From: Clostridia bacterium
GTDB taxonomy: Bacteria > Bacillota > Clostridia > Saccharofermentanales > Saccharofermentanaceae
Assembly: GCA_017881645.1 (NCBI GenBank)
Contig: JADGQQ010000052.1
Coordinates: 1-23,333, forward strand
DNA: 23,333 bases
Direction: 5' to 3'
Shown: piece by piece, positions 6,530-14,575 of the stretch
Numbering within the stretch: position 1 is the first letter of the stretch
Layout: every line of letters begins with the position of its first letter
The notes under the pieces: generated by a model
The model's database searches: none
What the model was told of the DNA's origin: nothing
Seen by the model: only the letters and a program-made list of their open reading frames with translations
Made by a program: the position numbers and the translations under genes

Positions 6530-6583
6530 CTTCCTCCCCTCATTTATTGCGATTTCATCAGACAACAAGAACATTCCCTTTGA

Positions 6584-6829
6584 TCAGGAAATGATTCCTG
6601 CTCTTTTCATCAGGGACCGAACAGTCTCTGTAGGCTGAGCGCCATTCTTGATCCACTTCAATGCTGCTTCCGAATCAATTTTGAATTCAGAAGGCTCTGT
6701 CAGCGGATTGTATGTGCCGATTTCTTCGATAAAACGTCCATCTCTGGGATAACGGGAATCCGCTACGACCACACGATAGAAAGGAGCCTTCTTTGCGCCC
6801 ATTCTCTTTAATCTGATTTTAACTGCCAT
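6584..6829 (-). CDS. rpsP: 30S ribosomal protein S16
   Basis: S16 (81 residues), an early-binding protein of the small subunit. It begins MAVKIRLKRMGAKKAPFYRV, followed by VVADSRYPRDGRFIEEIGTYNPL, the typical family core. Length is normal. Start at ATG 6829 with AGGAGG nine bases upstream. It lies between ffh and khpA. About 100 bases separate it from ffh and carry two short hairpins (TGCC-TTCG-GGCA at 6909-6920, and CGCAA-AAAC-TTGCG), neither with a T-run; I see no strong internal promoter, so it is probably cotranscribed from the ylxM promoter. Confidence 0.97.
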   Translation of the reverse strand: MAVKIRLKRMGAKKAPFYRVVVADSRYPRDGRFIEEIGTYNPLTEPSEFKIDSEAALKWIKNGAQPTETVRSLMKRAGIIS

Positions 6830-6930
6830 GATTCATTTCCTCCTAATACTGTTTGTCCATATTTTGTGTTCTATATCCGCGCAAGTTTTTGCGTGAATGA
6901 CTTAGTGATGCCCGAAGGCAATGTGTCGGG

Positions 6931-8265
6931 TCAGAACGGCCGGCGCATCTTGCCCTTCCCGCCTTTTCCTTTGCTCATATTGGCAAACTGCTTCATCATC
7001 TGCGTAGATTGTTCATATTGCTTCATCAGCTGATTAACCTGCTGAACGGTTGTTCCCGAACCTGCTGCAATTCTCTTTCTGCGGCTGGCATTCAGGACCT
7101 GCGGATATTTGCGTTCCTTCTTCGTCATAGCGCGGATGATAGCCATATTGGTACCGATAATCGACTCGTCGATATCCTGATCCTTGACCTTGCCGGCCAG
7201 ACCGCCGGGCAGCATACCGAGAACATCTTTCATGGATCCCATTTTCTTAATCTGTTCGAACTGCGAAAGCATGTCTTCGAGATCGAAAGTGTTCTTCATA
7301 ATGCGGTTCATGGTGGCTTTGGCTGCCGTCTCATCGTATGACATCTGCGCTTTTTCAATCAGAGAAAGTACATCGCCCATACCGAGAATACGGCTGGCCA
7401 TACGATCCGGATAGTATTCTTCAATATCTTCGACCTTTTCACCGACGCAAATCAGCTTGATCGGTTTGCCGGTAATTTGGCGGATGGAAAGAGCGGCACC
7501 GCCTCTGGCGTCGCCGTCCAGCTTTGTCATGATGAATCCGTCCAGACCAATTGCGGCTTCAAATGCCTGAGCGATCGCAACGGCTTCCTGTCCGATCATT
7601 GCATCAACGACAAGAAGCTTCTCCGTCGGCTTAACAATCTTCCCGATATCAATCAGTTCTTTCATGAGTTCATCGTCCACGGTCATTCGGCCGGCTGTAT
7701 CGACAATGAGTGTGTCACAAAGCATATACCTGGCACGAGCCACAGCCTTCTCGGCGATGACAGCGGCAGATTTTTCATCAGGCATGATAAAGGACGGGAC
7801 GCTGATCTTCTCGGCAAGGATTTCCAACTGTCTGGCGGCTGCGGGACGATGCACGTCAACCGATGCAACCATGGGCTTCTTGCCGCCCTTCTTGAGCATG
7901 AGAGCAAGTTTTGCTGCGGTCGTCGTCTTACCGGAACCCTGCAGACCATATAACATGATTACGGTGAAGCCCGAAGGAGACACTGTGATTTTGCCGGAAG
8001 TTGAACCTAAAAGCTCCACAAGGGAATCGTGAACAATCTTTACGATCTGCTGACCGGGTGTAAGACTGATTAAAACATCCTGCCCTTTGCATTTTTCGGA
8101 AGTGCTCGCAATAAAGGCTTTGACTACGGAATAGTTCACATCCGCTTCCAAAAGCGCCATGCGGATTTCTTTCATCATGTCCGTGATGTCCTGATCGGTT
8201 ACACGGGCTTTACCGCGCATACGTGCGGTTATATTCTGCAGCTTGGATGAAAGGCTATCAAACAT
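6931..8265 (-). CDS. ffh: Signal recognition particle protein Ffh
   Basis: Ffh (444 residues) is the GTPase of the signal recognition particle; it binds 4.5S/6S RNA and signal sequences and docks with FtsY. N domain from residue 1, G domain with GLQGSGKTTTA (107-117), VDVHRPAA, DTAGR and TKLDGDARGGAAL, then a methionine-rich M domain ending in a basic, glycine-rich tail (KGKGGKGKMRRPF). The ATG at 8265 gives the standard MFDSLSSKLQ start, although only a weak GGA precedes it. A TTG at 8295 directly abuts the ylxM stop but has no ribosome-binding site. A small GTCCC-TCC-GGGAC hairpin lies between ylxM and this start. The placement after ylxM is the Firmicutes norm. Confidence 0.96.
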   Translation of the reverse strand: MFDSLSSKLQNITARMRGKARVTDQDITDMMKEIRMALLEADVNYSVVKAFIASTSEKCKGQDVLISLTPGQQIVKIVHDSLVELLGSTSGKITVSPSGFTVIMLYGLQGSGKTTTAAKLALMLKKGGKKPMVASVDVHRPAAARQLEILAEKISVPSFIMPDEKSAAVIAEKAVARARYMLCDTLIVDTAGRMTVDDELMKELIDIGKIVKPTEKLLVVDAMIGQEAVAIAQAFEAAIGLDGFIMTKLDGDARGGAALSIRQITGKPIKLICVGEKVEDIEEYYPDRMASRILGMGDVLSLIEKAQMSYDETAAKATMNRIMKNTFDLEDMLSQFEQIKKMGSMKDVLGMLPGGLAGKVKDQDIDESIIGTNMAIIRAMTKKERKYPQVLNASRRKRIAAGSGTTVQQVNQLMKQYEQSTQMMKQFANMSKGKGGKGKMRRPF

Positions 8266-8295
8266 ATCAATTCCATTTCTGTCCCGGAGGGACAA

Positions 8296-8616
8296 TTATA
8301 ATGTGTTCATTAATTCTGTAAGAACCGTATGGGCCGTCACATATTCTTTGTTCTCAAGCGCAACGACCGCTTCCTGAACAGCCTGCTGTTGGTTCGTAAA
8401 TCTCTCAATCAATCCAAGCTTGCTCTCATAGTCCATGAGGGATTTGATGCCGCGATGGATAGAATCGTAAACGGCCTGCCGCGAGATGTCCTCCTGCTCG
8501 GCGATCTCTGCAAGGGACATGTCTTCCGCATAATGGAGTTCCATCAAAGAACGCATGCGTTCTGTAAGAAGCTGACCGTAAAAATCCAGAAGCATGCAGG
8601 CATCAATGACTTCCAT
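8296..8616 (-). CDS. ylxM: YlxM-type helix-turn-helix protein, probable SRP-pathway regulator
   Basis: A 106-residue YlxM (UPF0122) protein. The N-terminal region LLDFYGQLLTERMRSLMELHYAEDMSLAEIAEQEDISRQAVYDSIHRG is a sigma-70 region 4-like helix-turn-helix, with ISRQAVYD as the recognition segment. It is usually encoded beside ffh. In streptococci relatives affect the activity or assembly of the signal recognition particle; a DNA-binding role is inferred from the fold. The start ATG at 8616 has GAGGGAG upstream. It is the first gene after a strong promoter whose -10 is overlapped by a perfect palindrome (8634-8648), which makes self-regulation a possibility. Confidence 0.94.
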   Translation of the reverse strand: MEVIDACMLLDFYGQLLTERMRSLMELHYAEDMSLAEIAEQEDISRQAVYDSIHRGIKSLMDYESKLGLIERFTNQQQAVQEAVVALENKEYVTAHTVLTELMNTL

Positions 8617-8633
8617 AAAACTCCCTCACTTAG

Positions 8634-8648
8634 ATCCTTGCTAAGGAT
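8634..8648. promoter_or_regulatory. Perfect palindrome over the ylxM -10 box, possible operator
   Basis: ATCCTT and AAGGAT form a perfect 6-bp inverted repeat around three bases, covering most of the -10 and the expected start point. A bound regulator would block the promoter. No regulator is identified. Confidence 0.42.
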
Positions 8649-8672
8649 ACAGGAAGAAAAATCGTCTGTCAA
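8644..8672 (-). promoter_or_regulatory. Promoter of the ylxM-ffh-rpsP-khpA-rimM-trmD unit
   Basis: Perfect -35 TTGACA (8672-8667) and TATCCT -10 (8649-8644) with a 17-base spacer, giving a leader of about 20 bases to the ylxM start. The -35 lies inside the 3' arm of the preceding terminator, and the spacer holds its T-run. Confidence 0.82.
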
Positions 8673-8692
8673 GTAGTTCTACTTTGCAGACG
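8654..8692 (-). terminator. Rho-independent terminator after the orphan gene, overlapping the next promoter
   Basis: On the minus strand CGTCTG/CAGACG and AAGTAG/CTACTT form two stacked 6-bp stems separated by a 2x2 internal loop, followed by ATTTTTCTT. It closes the acpP-rnc-smc-ftsY-orphan unit 41 bases after the orphan's stop. Confidence 0.75.
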
Positions 8693-8733
8693 AATGAATT
8701 TGTATGATTTTATCATGAGATACCTATACCGGG

Positions 8734-9138
8734 CTATTCGCGGCCGTCCAGACCTTTGCAGTCGATACTGCACTGCAATATTTTGATCGTGTCATCCGGG
8801 TTTTTCCTGAACAAGTCAAATTTCTCTTTCGAAGAGAAATTGGCATAATTGACTTTATATTTTAAGGTAAAGTAGGTTCCGCTGTCTCTTTTCGGGGATG
8901 GTTTTCGGACTATCCAAGTCATTCTTAACGTAAGCTTACAATCTACTGGTTCCCCAAGGATTCCCATTCTGTCGGTAAGTGTTTTTTCCCATATATCCGT
9001 ATTCATTTGTTCATATGACCCGTCGGAAAAACAGGATAATGCCAAATTCATGTCATGAATTCGAACGGCTTCAAAGTACGTGTTAACAACCTGAATTGCA
9101 TCACGCATATGATTAGCATCACCAGAACCTGCGAACAT
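8734..9138 (-). CDS. Unrecognised 134-residue protein between ftsY and ylxM
   Basis: I do not recognise this family with confidence. The start ATG at 9138 has a perfect AGGAGG site, so it is very probably a real gene. There is no signal peptide or membrane segment. The opening helix region AIQVVNTYFEAVRIHDMNLALSCFSDGSYEQM resembles the start of NTF2-like/SnoaL-type small alpha+beta domains, in which a helix pair precedes a curved sheet; the later stretch GTYFTLKYKVNYANF and a final TIKILQCSID strand fit that, but this is only fold-level inference. It is predicted to be the last gene of the acpP-ftsY unit, before a terminator. The reading frame looks more AT-rich than its neighbours, and it carries a perfect 10-bp inverted repeat (8819-8841). 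This position is empty in the Firmicutes gene orders I know. Confidence 0.8.
   Translation of the reverse strand: MFAGSGDANHMRDAIQVVNTYFEAVRIHDMNLALSCFSDGSYEQMNTDIWEKTLTDRMGILGEPVDCKLTLRMTWIVRKPSPKRDSGTYFTLKYKVNYANFSSKEKFDLFRKNPDDTIKILQCSIDCKGLDGRE
8819..8841. repeat. Perfect 10-bp inverted repeat inside the orphan gene
   Basis: AATTTCTCTT and AAGAGAAATT are separated by three bases, within the codons for NFSSKEKF. The transcript would form a tight hairpin with a three-base loop. No T-run follows. Confidence 0.7.
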
Positions 9139-9196
9139 ATGATTCCTCCTTTACTGCTGTCAATGATCCGTCCTTTTTGAATGACCATAAATTCAA

Positions 9197-10111
9197 TTAG
9201 GATTCCGGAAGGAGCGAAGCAACAAAGGCTTCCGGGTCAAAATCCATCAGGTCTTCTGCACCTTCACCTAATCCGGCAAGAAGAATCGGGCAATGCGCCG
9301 AGTAGGCTACAGATATGGCCACTCCGCCCTTGGCATTGCCGTCAAGCTTCGTAATGCCGACGCCTGTCAGTTTGACTGCTTTGGAAAAGACTTCGGATTG
9401 AATAACGGCATTTTGACCGGTCGTGGCATCAATAATCAGCAGTGCCTGGCAAAGAGCCGAAGGCGCTTCGCGTTCGATAATCCGGCTTATCTTTGATAAT
9501 TCGTCCATAAGATTCTGCTTGTTGTGAAGGCGTCCGGCCGTATCGATAATCAGAACATCCGTTTTCCGGGCAATGGCTGCATGGATTGCGTCAAAACAGA
9601 CGGCTGCCGGATCAGAGCCTTCTTCATGCGAGATGACAGCTGTCTTAGTTCGTTCGCCCCAGATTTCAAGCTGCTCGATTGCAGCGGCACGAAAAGTATC
9701 GGCTGCGGCAAGCAGGACCTTTTTGCCCTGTGCTTTATAACGCAGACAGAGTTTCCCGGCCGTGGTGGTTTTCCCGGTACCGTTTACTCCGACCATGAGA
9801 ATAATGTTCAGATTGTTTTCTTCGATTTTCAGAGTCTTCTTCTCACCGAGAATGCTGAGCATCTGTTCGGATAAAGTGCGAAGGACGGATTCACGGCTTG
9901 CATCGCCCGTGTTTTTAATATTTTCACGTATGGCATCCATGATCGAAAGCGTGGCGCCGACACCGACATCCGCCTGTACAAGAAGCGTTTCGAGATCTTC
10001 CAGCATATCTTCATCAAAACGGCCCATTTTTGCGGCAATTTTCGAAAATCCATCCGAAACGAAGCCGCGGGTTTTTTCGAGTCCTTTGCGAAATATATCA
10101 AGAATCCCCAT
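9197..10111 (-). CDS. ftsY: Signal recognition particle receptor FtsY
   Basis: FtsY (304 residues) is the membrane-associated GTPase that receives ribosome-SRP complexes and passes them to SecYEG. The N domain (about 1-95) has no long acidic extension, as is normal in Firmicutes. The G domain shows GVNGTGKTTTAGKL (108-121), DTFRAAAIEQL, DTAGRLHNKQNLM, and TKLDGNAKGGVAIS, with a C-terminal GLGEGAEDLMDFDPEAF. Start at ATG 10111 after GAGGT. It follows smc after 75 bases, the conserved rnc-smc-ftsY order, and precedes the orphan gene by 58 bases. Confidence 0.97.
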   Translation of the reverse strand: MGILDIFRKGLEKTRGFVSDGFSKIAAKMGRFDEDMLEDLETLLVQADVGVGATLSIMDAIRENIKNTGDASRESVLRTLSEQMLSILGEKKTLKIEENNLNIILMVGVNGTGKTTTAGKLCLRYKAQGKKVLLAAADTFRAAAIEQLEIWGERTKTAVISHEEGSDPAAVCFDAIHAAIARKTDVLIIDTAGRLHNKQNLMDELSKISRIIEREAPSALCQALLIIDATTGQNAVIQSEVFSKAVKLTGVGITKLDGNAKGGVAISVAYSAHCPILLAGLGEGAEDLMDFDPEAFVASLLPES

Positions 10112-10186
10112 CTATATAACCTCTTTTCAATCGTATGTCTGCAGGTGCTGCGGTCTTAACATCGGAAGTCAGAATACTTTTCGTAA

Positions 10187-13100
10187 TCAGGATTCGCCCA
10201 GCCGCATCGAGAGAATCTTGGATATGCCTCTTTCCTGCATTGTAACACCGTACATGCGGTCACAGGCTTCCATGGTTCCTTTTCTGTGTGTAACAAGAAT
10301 AAACTGCGATTTTGAAGTGTATCTGCGAACAAAGTCAGTGAAGCGGTTGACATTCACGTCATCGAGAGCCGCTTCAACTTCGTCGAGGACACAGAACGGT
10401 GAAGGCCGCAGCTGCAAAATGGCGAAAAGCAAAGCAATCGCGGTCAGGCATCTTTCTCCGCCGGATAAAAGCGTCAGGCTCTGCAGTTTTTTGCCGGGGG
10501 GCTGTGCGCGGATATCAATTCCGCAGGAAAGAACATCTTCCTCATTTTCAAGGATAATATCCGCCGTACCGCCATTGAACAGATCGGAGAAAACAACTTT
10601 GAAGTTCTCGTTAATCTGTGCAAAATGTGTCAGGAACTGCTGTTTCATTTCGGCAACCAGGTCTGCAATAATTCCGGATAGATTCGCTTTGGCCGCTTCG
10701 ATATCGTCTTTCTGCTTCTGCATAAAGGTAAATCTCTCGTTTACGCGTTCGTATTCATCGATCGCTCCAAGGTTCACCGGACCAATTTCTTTGATTTCAT
10801 TCTTAAGTTCGGTTATCCGACGCTGCACCGGCTGCGGATTGTCCAGTTCAAGACTGTACGACTGTGCATTATCGTATGTCAGCTCATGCTCTTCCCACAT
10901 CCGGTTCTTGAGTTCATCGACTTCGATCTCAAACCGTTCCGTCTTCGACTGCATTCGCGCCTGTTCACTCTGCAGAGATGACAATCGGGAGGCCGCCGTT
11001 GTGAGACGATCAATAAATCCGGCAAGTTCCTGCTCGAGTTCTTCTTTCTCAAGCTGAAGAGTCTTCATCTTCGTCTGCACTTCCGCTTCACTAACCATAA
11101 AAGCATCTCTTTGCAGATTCAGTTCTTCTTCTTCCCGAATCAGCGAAATTATTTCAATTCTGGACTGTTCGCGTTCCTGTTGCCTGCGGACAAGTCCGTC
11201 GGAATGACCGAGTTTTTCGCGGATAATGCGGTCGGCCAGTGCCTCGGCTCCGCGAAGGGATTCTTCGATTGAACCTACGGAAATACGAAGATTTCCTATG
11301 TCACCGCGAAGTTCTTCCAATTTTTCCTGCACGGTCTTGTTCTGTTCGTCCGTCTGCGACAATTTTTGGCGAAGCGACAGGATCTCCTTCTCACAGTCGG
11401 AAATTGTTTTCCTGCATTCAAGCTGATCATCCACAATAACAGATCTTCTGGATGCCAATTCAGTCGTTTCTTTCTCAATGAGAGAAATCCGCATGCGCAG
11501 TTTATCATTCTCGGATCGAAGCTGTCCGTGAGCCGCTTCCGTACGAACACGGTCCATAGAATGCGAATGAAGCTGTTCATCGAGCGCCGCAAGTTCTCTC
11601 GCTGCCGTCTTTGTCAGCTTTTCCTTTTCTTCTTTATCCGCTGTCAGGTCAAGTATTCCCTTCTCAAGTCCGGGGATTGTCTCCCGCATGCTCTCAAGCT
11701 CACGTGCGCGTCCCAAAAGACTTGTTCCCTGCCTGCGTATGCTTCCGCCCGTCATGGACCCGCCAGGGTTCACTACGTCGCCTTCCAGAGATACAAGCCG
11801 GAAGGAATGCGATGTCTTTGCTGCTATCTTTAATGCATTTTGAAGATTGTCCGTAATTACGATACGCCCGAGAAGATTGCGGATAATGCCTTTGAGATGA
11901 TCCGGATATTCCAATAAGTCGGATGCAATGCCAAGGAACCCAACGGACTTGCGGGCTGTTTCAAGATACCCCGTCTCAAGTTCACGAGCTGATATCACGT
12001 CAACCGGCATAAAGGTAGCCCGGCCCATGTGATTCGTTTTCAGATATTCAATAAGCAGGGACGCGTCCTTTTCAGTCTTCGTAACAATATGATGAACGGA
12101 CTGCCCGAGAGCAATCTCGATGGAAGTCTCGTATTCGGTCGGCACACGGATGAGTTCTCCGAGAACTCCGATAATACACTTTGTAAGGGTTTCGTCCTTT
12201 TCTGCGGCCGAAAGAAGTCTGCGGACCGGCTCCTGATATCCTTCACGGCTCTTTTCAAGCTCTTCAAGCGTGCGGATCCGATAACGGCAGTTATCCAGTT
12301 CCCGTTTCTTCTGCTCGATCGAAGCAGACAATGTTCCGGTGTCTTTGCGGAGGGCTTCAAGATTTTCTTTTCTATCTGCCAGATCTGCGGCAGTTTTTGC
12401 AGATTTCTTCGCAAGATCGGCAATCTTCTTATCCGATTCTTCCAGCTTTATCCGAAGACCATCCAATTCCGTAATGGAAAGAATTCTCTCCTGAGAGAGG
12501 GTTTTTGCCCGGGAATCGATCATCATCAAATCAGATGCAAGCTTTTGCGCCTGCTCGCGGTCCTCAAAAAGTTCTTCCTGCAAATCTTCCATCCGTTTAC
12601 GAAACTGTGCAAGCCGGTTCTGTGAAAGATCCAAAGTGGACAGCAGAGCATTCATTTCTTTTTCCTGAACGGCAAGTTCCTCGGCAAATCGATCTCTCTG
12701 TGTCCGGAGTGACTGCATTTTCTTCATCTGGTTCTGATGCTCCAGTTCGAGACGATCCATTTCAGTTTGCGCATTGCCTTCCTGGTTTTCGCTGCTGTCA
12801 ATCCGAACCGTCAGTTGGCTTCTTCGATCGGATACAACGGCAATAGAACTCTGGATGCCATGTACGGAATCGGAAATACTCTTGATCTGCGAACGGTATT
12901 CTTCAAGAGAATCTTCCAAATGATTGGATTTCTCCGACAAGTCGCGATTCTTGTTCCTCATGTCGATAATAGCGTCTTCCTGTACTCGAATATCTTCAGA
13001 AAGAGAATTCGTCTCGAGCGCAGACGCAGACAAAAATGCCTGATTCCGGTCGATCATATGAAGCGACAGACCGATGTCCAGAGCTTTCCACTCTTCATAA

Positions 13101-13753
13101 ATACGATGATATTTACGAGCCTTCTCTGATTGTTCCTGAAGAGGGCCGACTTGTTCACCGAGTTCGGAAAGAATATCTGCAATACGAATCAGATTCTGCT
13201 CGGCAGACAGCAGTTTGCGCTCGGCTTCATCTTTCCTGACTTTGTATTTTACGATTCCGGAAGCTTCTTCAAGGACTTTTCTGCGATCTTCGGAACGCGT
13301 GCTCAAAATTTCATCTACACGGCCCTGTCCAACGATTGAATAGCCGTCTTTGCCAAGGCCCGTATCCATGATGAGCGTGACGATATCTTTCAGACGGCAA
13401 TTCACGTGGTTCAGCTGATATTCACTCTCACCGGAACGATACAAACGGCGCGTAACCTGTACTTCGGTATAATCAATCCCCAAAAGACCATCGGAATTAT
13501 CAATTGTCATAGAAACTTCAGCATAATTCATGGCGCGTCTGGACTGCGTTCCGTTAAATATTACGTCTTCCATCTTGCCGCCGCGCAGGGTGCGAACGCT
13601 TTGTTCGCCAAGAACCCATCGAATGGCATCGGTTACATTGGATTTGCCGCTGCCGTTGGGGCCGACGATAGCCGTCATCCCTTTGTCAAATTCGATGAGC
13701 GTGTATTCGGGAAAAGATTTGAAACCTTGAATCTCAATTTTTTTCAGATGCAT
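10187..13753 (-). CDS. smc: Chromosome segregation protein SMC
   Basis: Full-length bacterial SMC (1188 residues), the ATPase core of condensin together with ScpA and ScpB. Walker A GPNGSGKSN is at 31-39. A long N-terminal coiled coil follows, then the hinge around 520-680 with CIIGVLGELI and GDVVNPGGSMTGGS, a returning coiled coil, the ABC signature LLSGGE near 1096, and Walker B FCVLDEVEAALDD near 1121-1133. Length matches B. subtilis SMC (1186). The ATG at 13753 gives the standard MHLKKIEIQGFKSF start; a TTG four codons upstream sits too close to the AGGAAGGA site. It follows rnc after about 60 bases. Confidence 0.98.
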   Translation of the reverse strand: MHLKKIEIQGFKSFPEYTLIEFDKGMTAIVGPNGSGKSNVTDAIRWVLGEQSVRTLRGGKMEDVIFNGTQSRRAMNYAEVSMTIDNSDGLLGIDYTEVQVTRRLYRSGESEYQLNHVNCRLKDIVTLIMDTGLGKDGYSIVGQGRVDEILSTRSEDRRKVLEEASGIVKYKVRKDEAERKLLSAEQNLIRIADILSELGEQVGPLQEQSEKARKYHRIYEEWKALDIGLSLHMIDRNQAFLSASALETNSLSEDIRVQEDAIIDMRNKNRDLSEKSNHLEDSLEEYRSQIKSISDSVHGIQSSIAVVSDRRSQLTVRIDSSENQEGNAQTEMDRLELEHQNQMKKMQSLRTQRDRFAEELAVQEKEMNALLSTLDLSQNRLAQFRKRMEDLQEELFEDREQAQKLASDLMMIDSRAKTLSQERILSITELDGLRIKLEESDKKIADLAKKSAKTAADLADRKENLEALRKDTGTLSASIEQKKRELDNCRYRIRTLEELEKSREGYQEPVRRLLSAAEKDETLTKCIIGVLGELIRVPTEYETSIEIALGQSVHHIVTKTEKDASLLIEYLKTNHMGRATFMPVDVISARELETGYLETARKSVGFLGIASDLLEYPDHLKGIIRNLLGRIVITDNLQNALKIAAKTSHSFRLVSLEGDVVNPGGSMTGGSIRRQGTSLLGRARELESMRETIPGLEKGILDLTADKEEKEKLTKTAARELAALDEQLHSHSMDRVRTEAAHGQLRSENDKLRMRISLIEKETTELASRRSVIVDDQLECRKTISDCEKEILSLRQKLSQTDEQNKTVQEKLEELRGDIGNLRISVGSIEESLRGAEALADRIIREKLGHSDGLVRRQQEREQSRIEIISLIREEEELNLQRDAFMVSEAEVQTKMKTLQLEKEELEQELAGFIDRLTTAASRLSSLQSEQARMQSKTERFEIEVDELKNRMWEEHELTYDNAQSYSLELDNPQPVQRRITELKNEIKEIGPVNLGAIDEYERVNERFTFMQKQKDDIEAAKANLSGIIADLVAEMKQQFLTHFAQINENFKVVFSDLFNGGTADIILENEEDVLSCGIDIRAQPPGKKLQSLTLLSGGERCLTAIALLFAILQLRPSPFCVLDEVEAALDDVNVNRFTDFVRRYTSKSQFILVTHRKGTMEACDRMYGVTMQERGISKILSMRLGES

Positions 13754-13812
13754 GCAGTTATACAATCCTTCCTCGGGATATACATGTAATAATTATATAC
13801 TATAATTTCGGA

Positions 13813-14544
13813 TTATGAGAAACGATTCATCCATTCTTTATAGGCAGCTTTTGCCGCTTCCTGCTCTGCAAGTTTCTTACTGTGGCCGATTCCCTGCCCG
13901 ATGATCTCTTCATCGAGAAATACCGCACATGTAAAAGACATGTCGTGAACCGGACCGGATTCATCCAATATTTCAAAGCGAATCGTATGTCCGATCCCTT
14001 TGATCTGTGCAAGTTCCAGCATGCGGCTTTTGTAATCAAAAACGAGATCGCCGGATAAAGCCGCATTAATTGATTCAGACATGGTATGCAGAATGACTCG
14101 TTTTGACTGTTCAAATCCTCCGTCCAGATAGACAGCGGCAAATACAGCTTCGAGCGCATTCGCCAAATTCGAAGGTTTTTGGCGGCCGCCCGTGAACTCT
14201 TCTCCTTTTCCAAGAAGCAGATTGTCTCCCAGACCGATATTCGCCGCGATAGCCGAAAGTGTCGTTTCGCAGACGATCAATGCGCGCGTTTTGGACAGGT
14301 ATCCTTCGTCACGGCTTTTCTTTCTCTGGTAAAGAGCATCGGCAATAACAAAATCCAGAATACCGTCGCCCAGAAATTCAAGTCTTTCGTTGTCCTGCAC
14401 GTTCAATTGTTTATGTTCGTATGCATATGTGGAATGCGATAAAGCCATACGCAGAAGATTCTTCCCGGAAAATGTGTATCCGAGAAGATTCTCAAGTTCG
14501 TTGTATTCCATATTGTCAGAAGTTGGGTCTTTATCTGTTTCCAA
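13813..14544 (-). CDS. rnc: Ribonuclease III
   Basis: RNase III (243 residues) cleaves double-stranded RNA in rRNA maturation and mRNA turnover. The catalytic-domain signature NERLEFLGDGILDF lies at 52-65, with Gly where Ala is usual, and the second metal-binding region LEAVFAAVYLDGG is present. The C-terminal dsRNA-binding domain shows DYKSRMLELAQ and HSKKLAEQEAAKAAYKEW. The start is inferred as the TTG at 14544 because AGAGGGA lies about six bases upstream; the first ATG (14511) has no ribosome-binding site and would remove eleven residues ahead of the conserved core. It sits between acpP and smc, a conserved order. Confidence 0.95.
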   Translation of the reverse strand: METDKDPTSDNMEYNELENLLGYTFSGKNLLRMALSHSTYAYEHKQLNVQDNERLEFLGDGILDFVIADALYQRKKSRDEGYLSKTRALIVCETTLSAIAANIGLGDNLLLGKGEEFTGGRQKPSNLANALEAVFAAVYLDGGFEQSKRVILHTMSESINAALSGDLVFDYKSRMLELAQIKGIGHTIRFEILDESGPVHDMSFTCAVFLDEEIIGQGIGHSKKLAEQEAAKAAYKEWMNRFS

Positions 14545-14575
14545 GATAATTCCCTCTTTCAAAATTACATGCAAA

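Noticed and set aside
6909..6920. TGCC-TTCG-GGCA hairpin after ffh as a terminator
   Set aside because: Only four base pairs and no T-run; rpsP downstream has no clear promoter of its own, so read-through is needed.
8263..8295. Longer Ffh beginning at the TTG directly after the ylxM stop
   Set aside because: No ribosome-binding site, and the ten added residues fall on a hairpin and do not match the family start.
9177..9196. TTGAAT-N8-ATTCAA inverted repeat after ftsY
   Set aside because: Short half-sites in AT-rich DNA, no promoter nearby and no T-run; too weak to call an operator or terminator.
9762..11057. A 431-residue open frame on the plus strand
   Set aside because: Antisense to ftsY and smc, very serine-rich low-complexity translation, no family resemblance; a by-product of codon usage in the real genes.
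13776..13812. ATTATA-GTA-TATAAT palindrome and a TATAAT in the rnc-smc gap, as a promoter for smc
   Set aside because: No usable -35 box at 17 bases, and AT-rich palindromes of this size are expected by chance.
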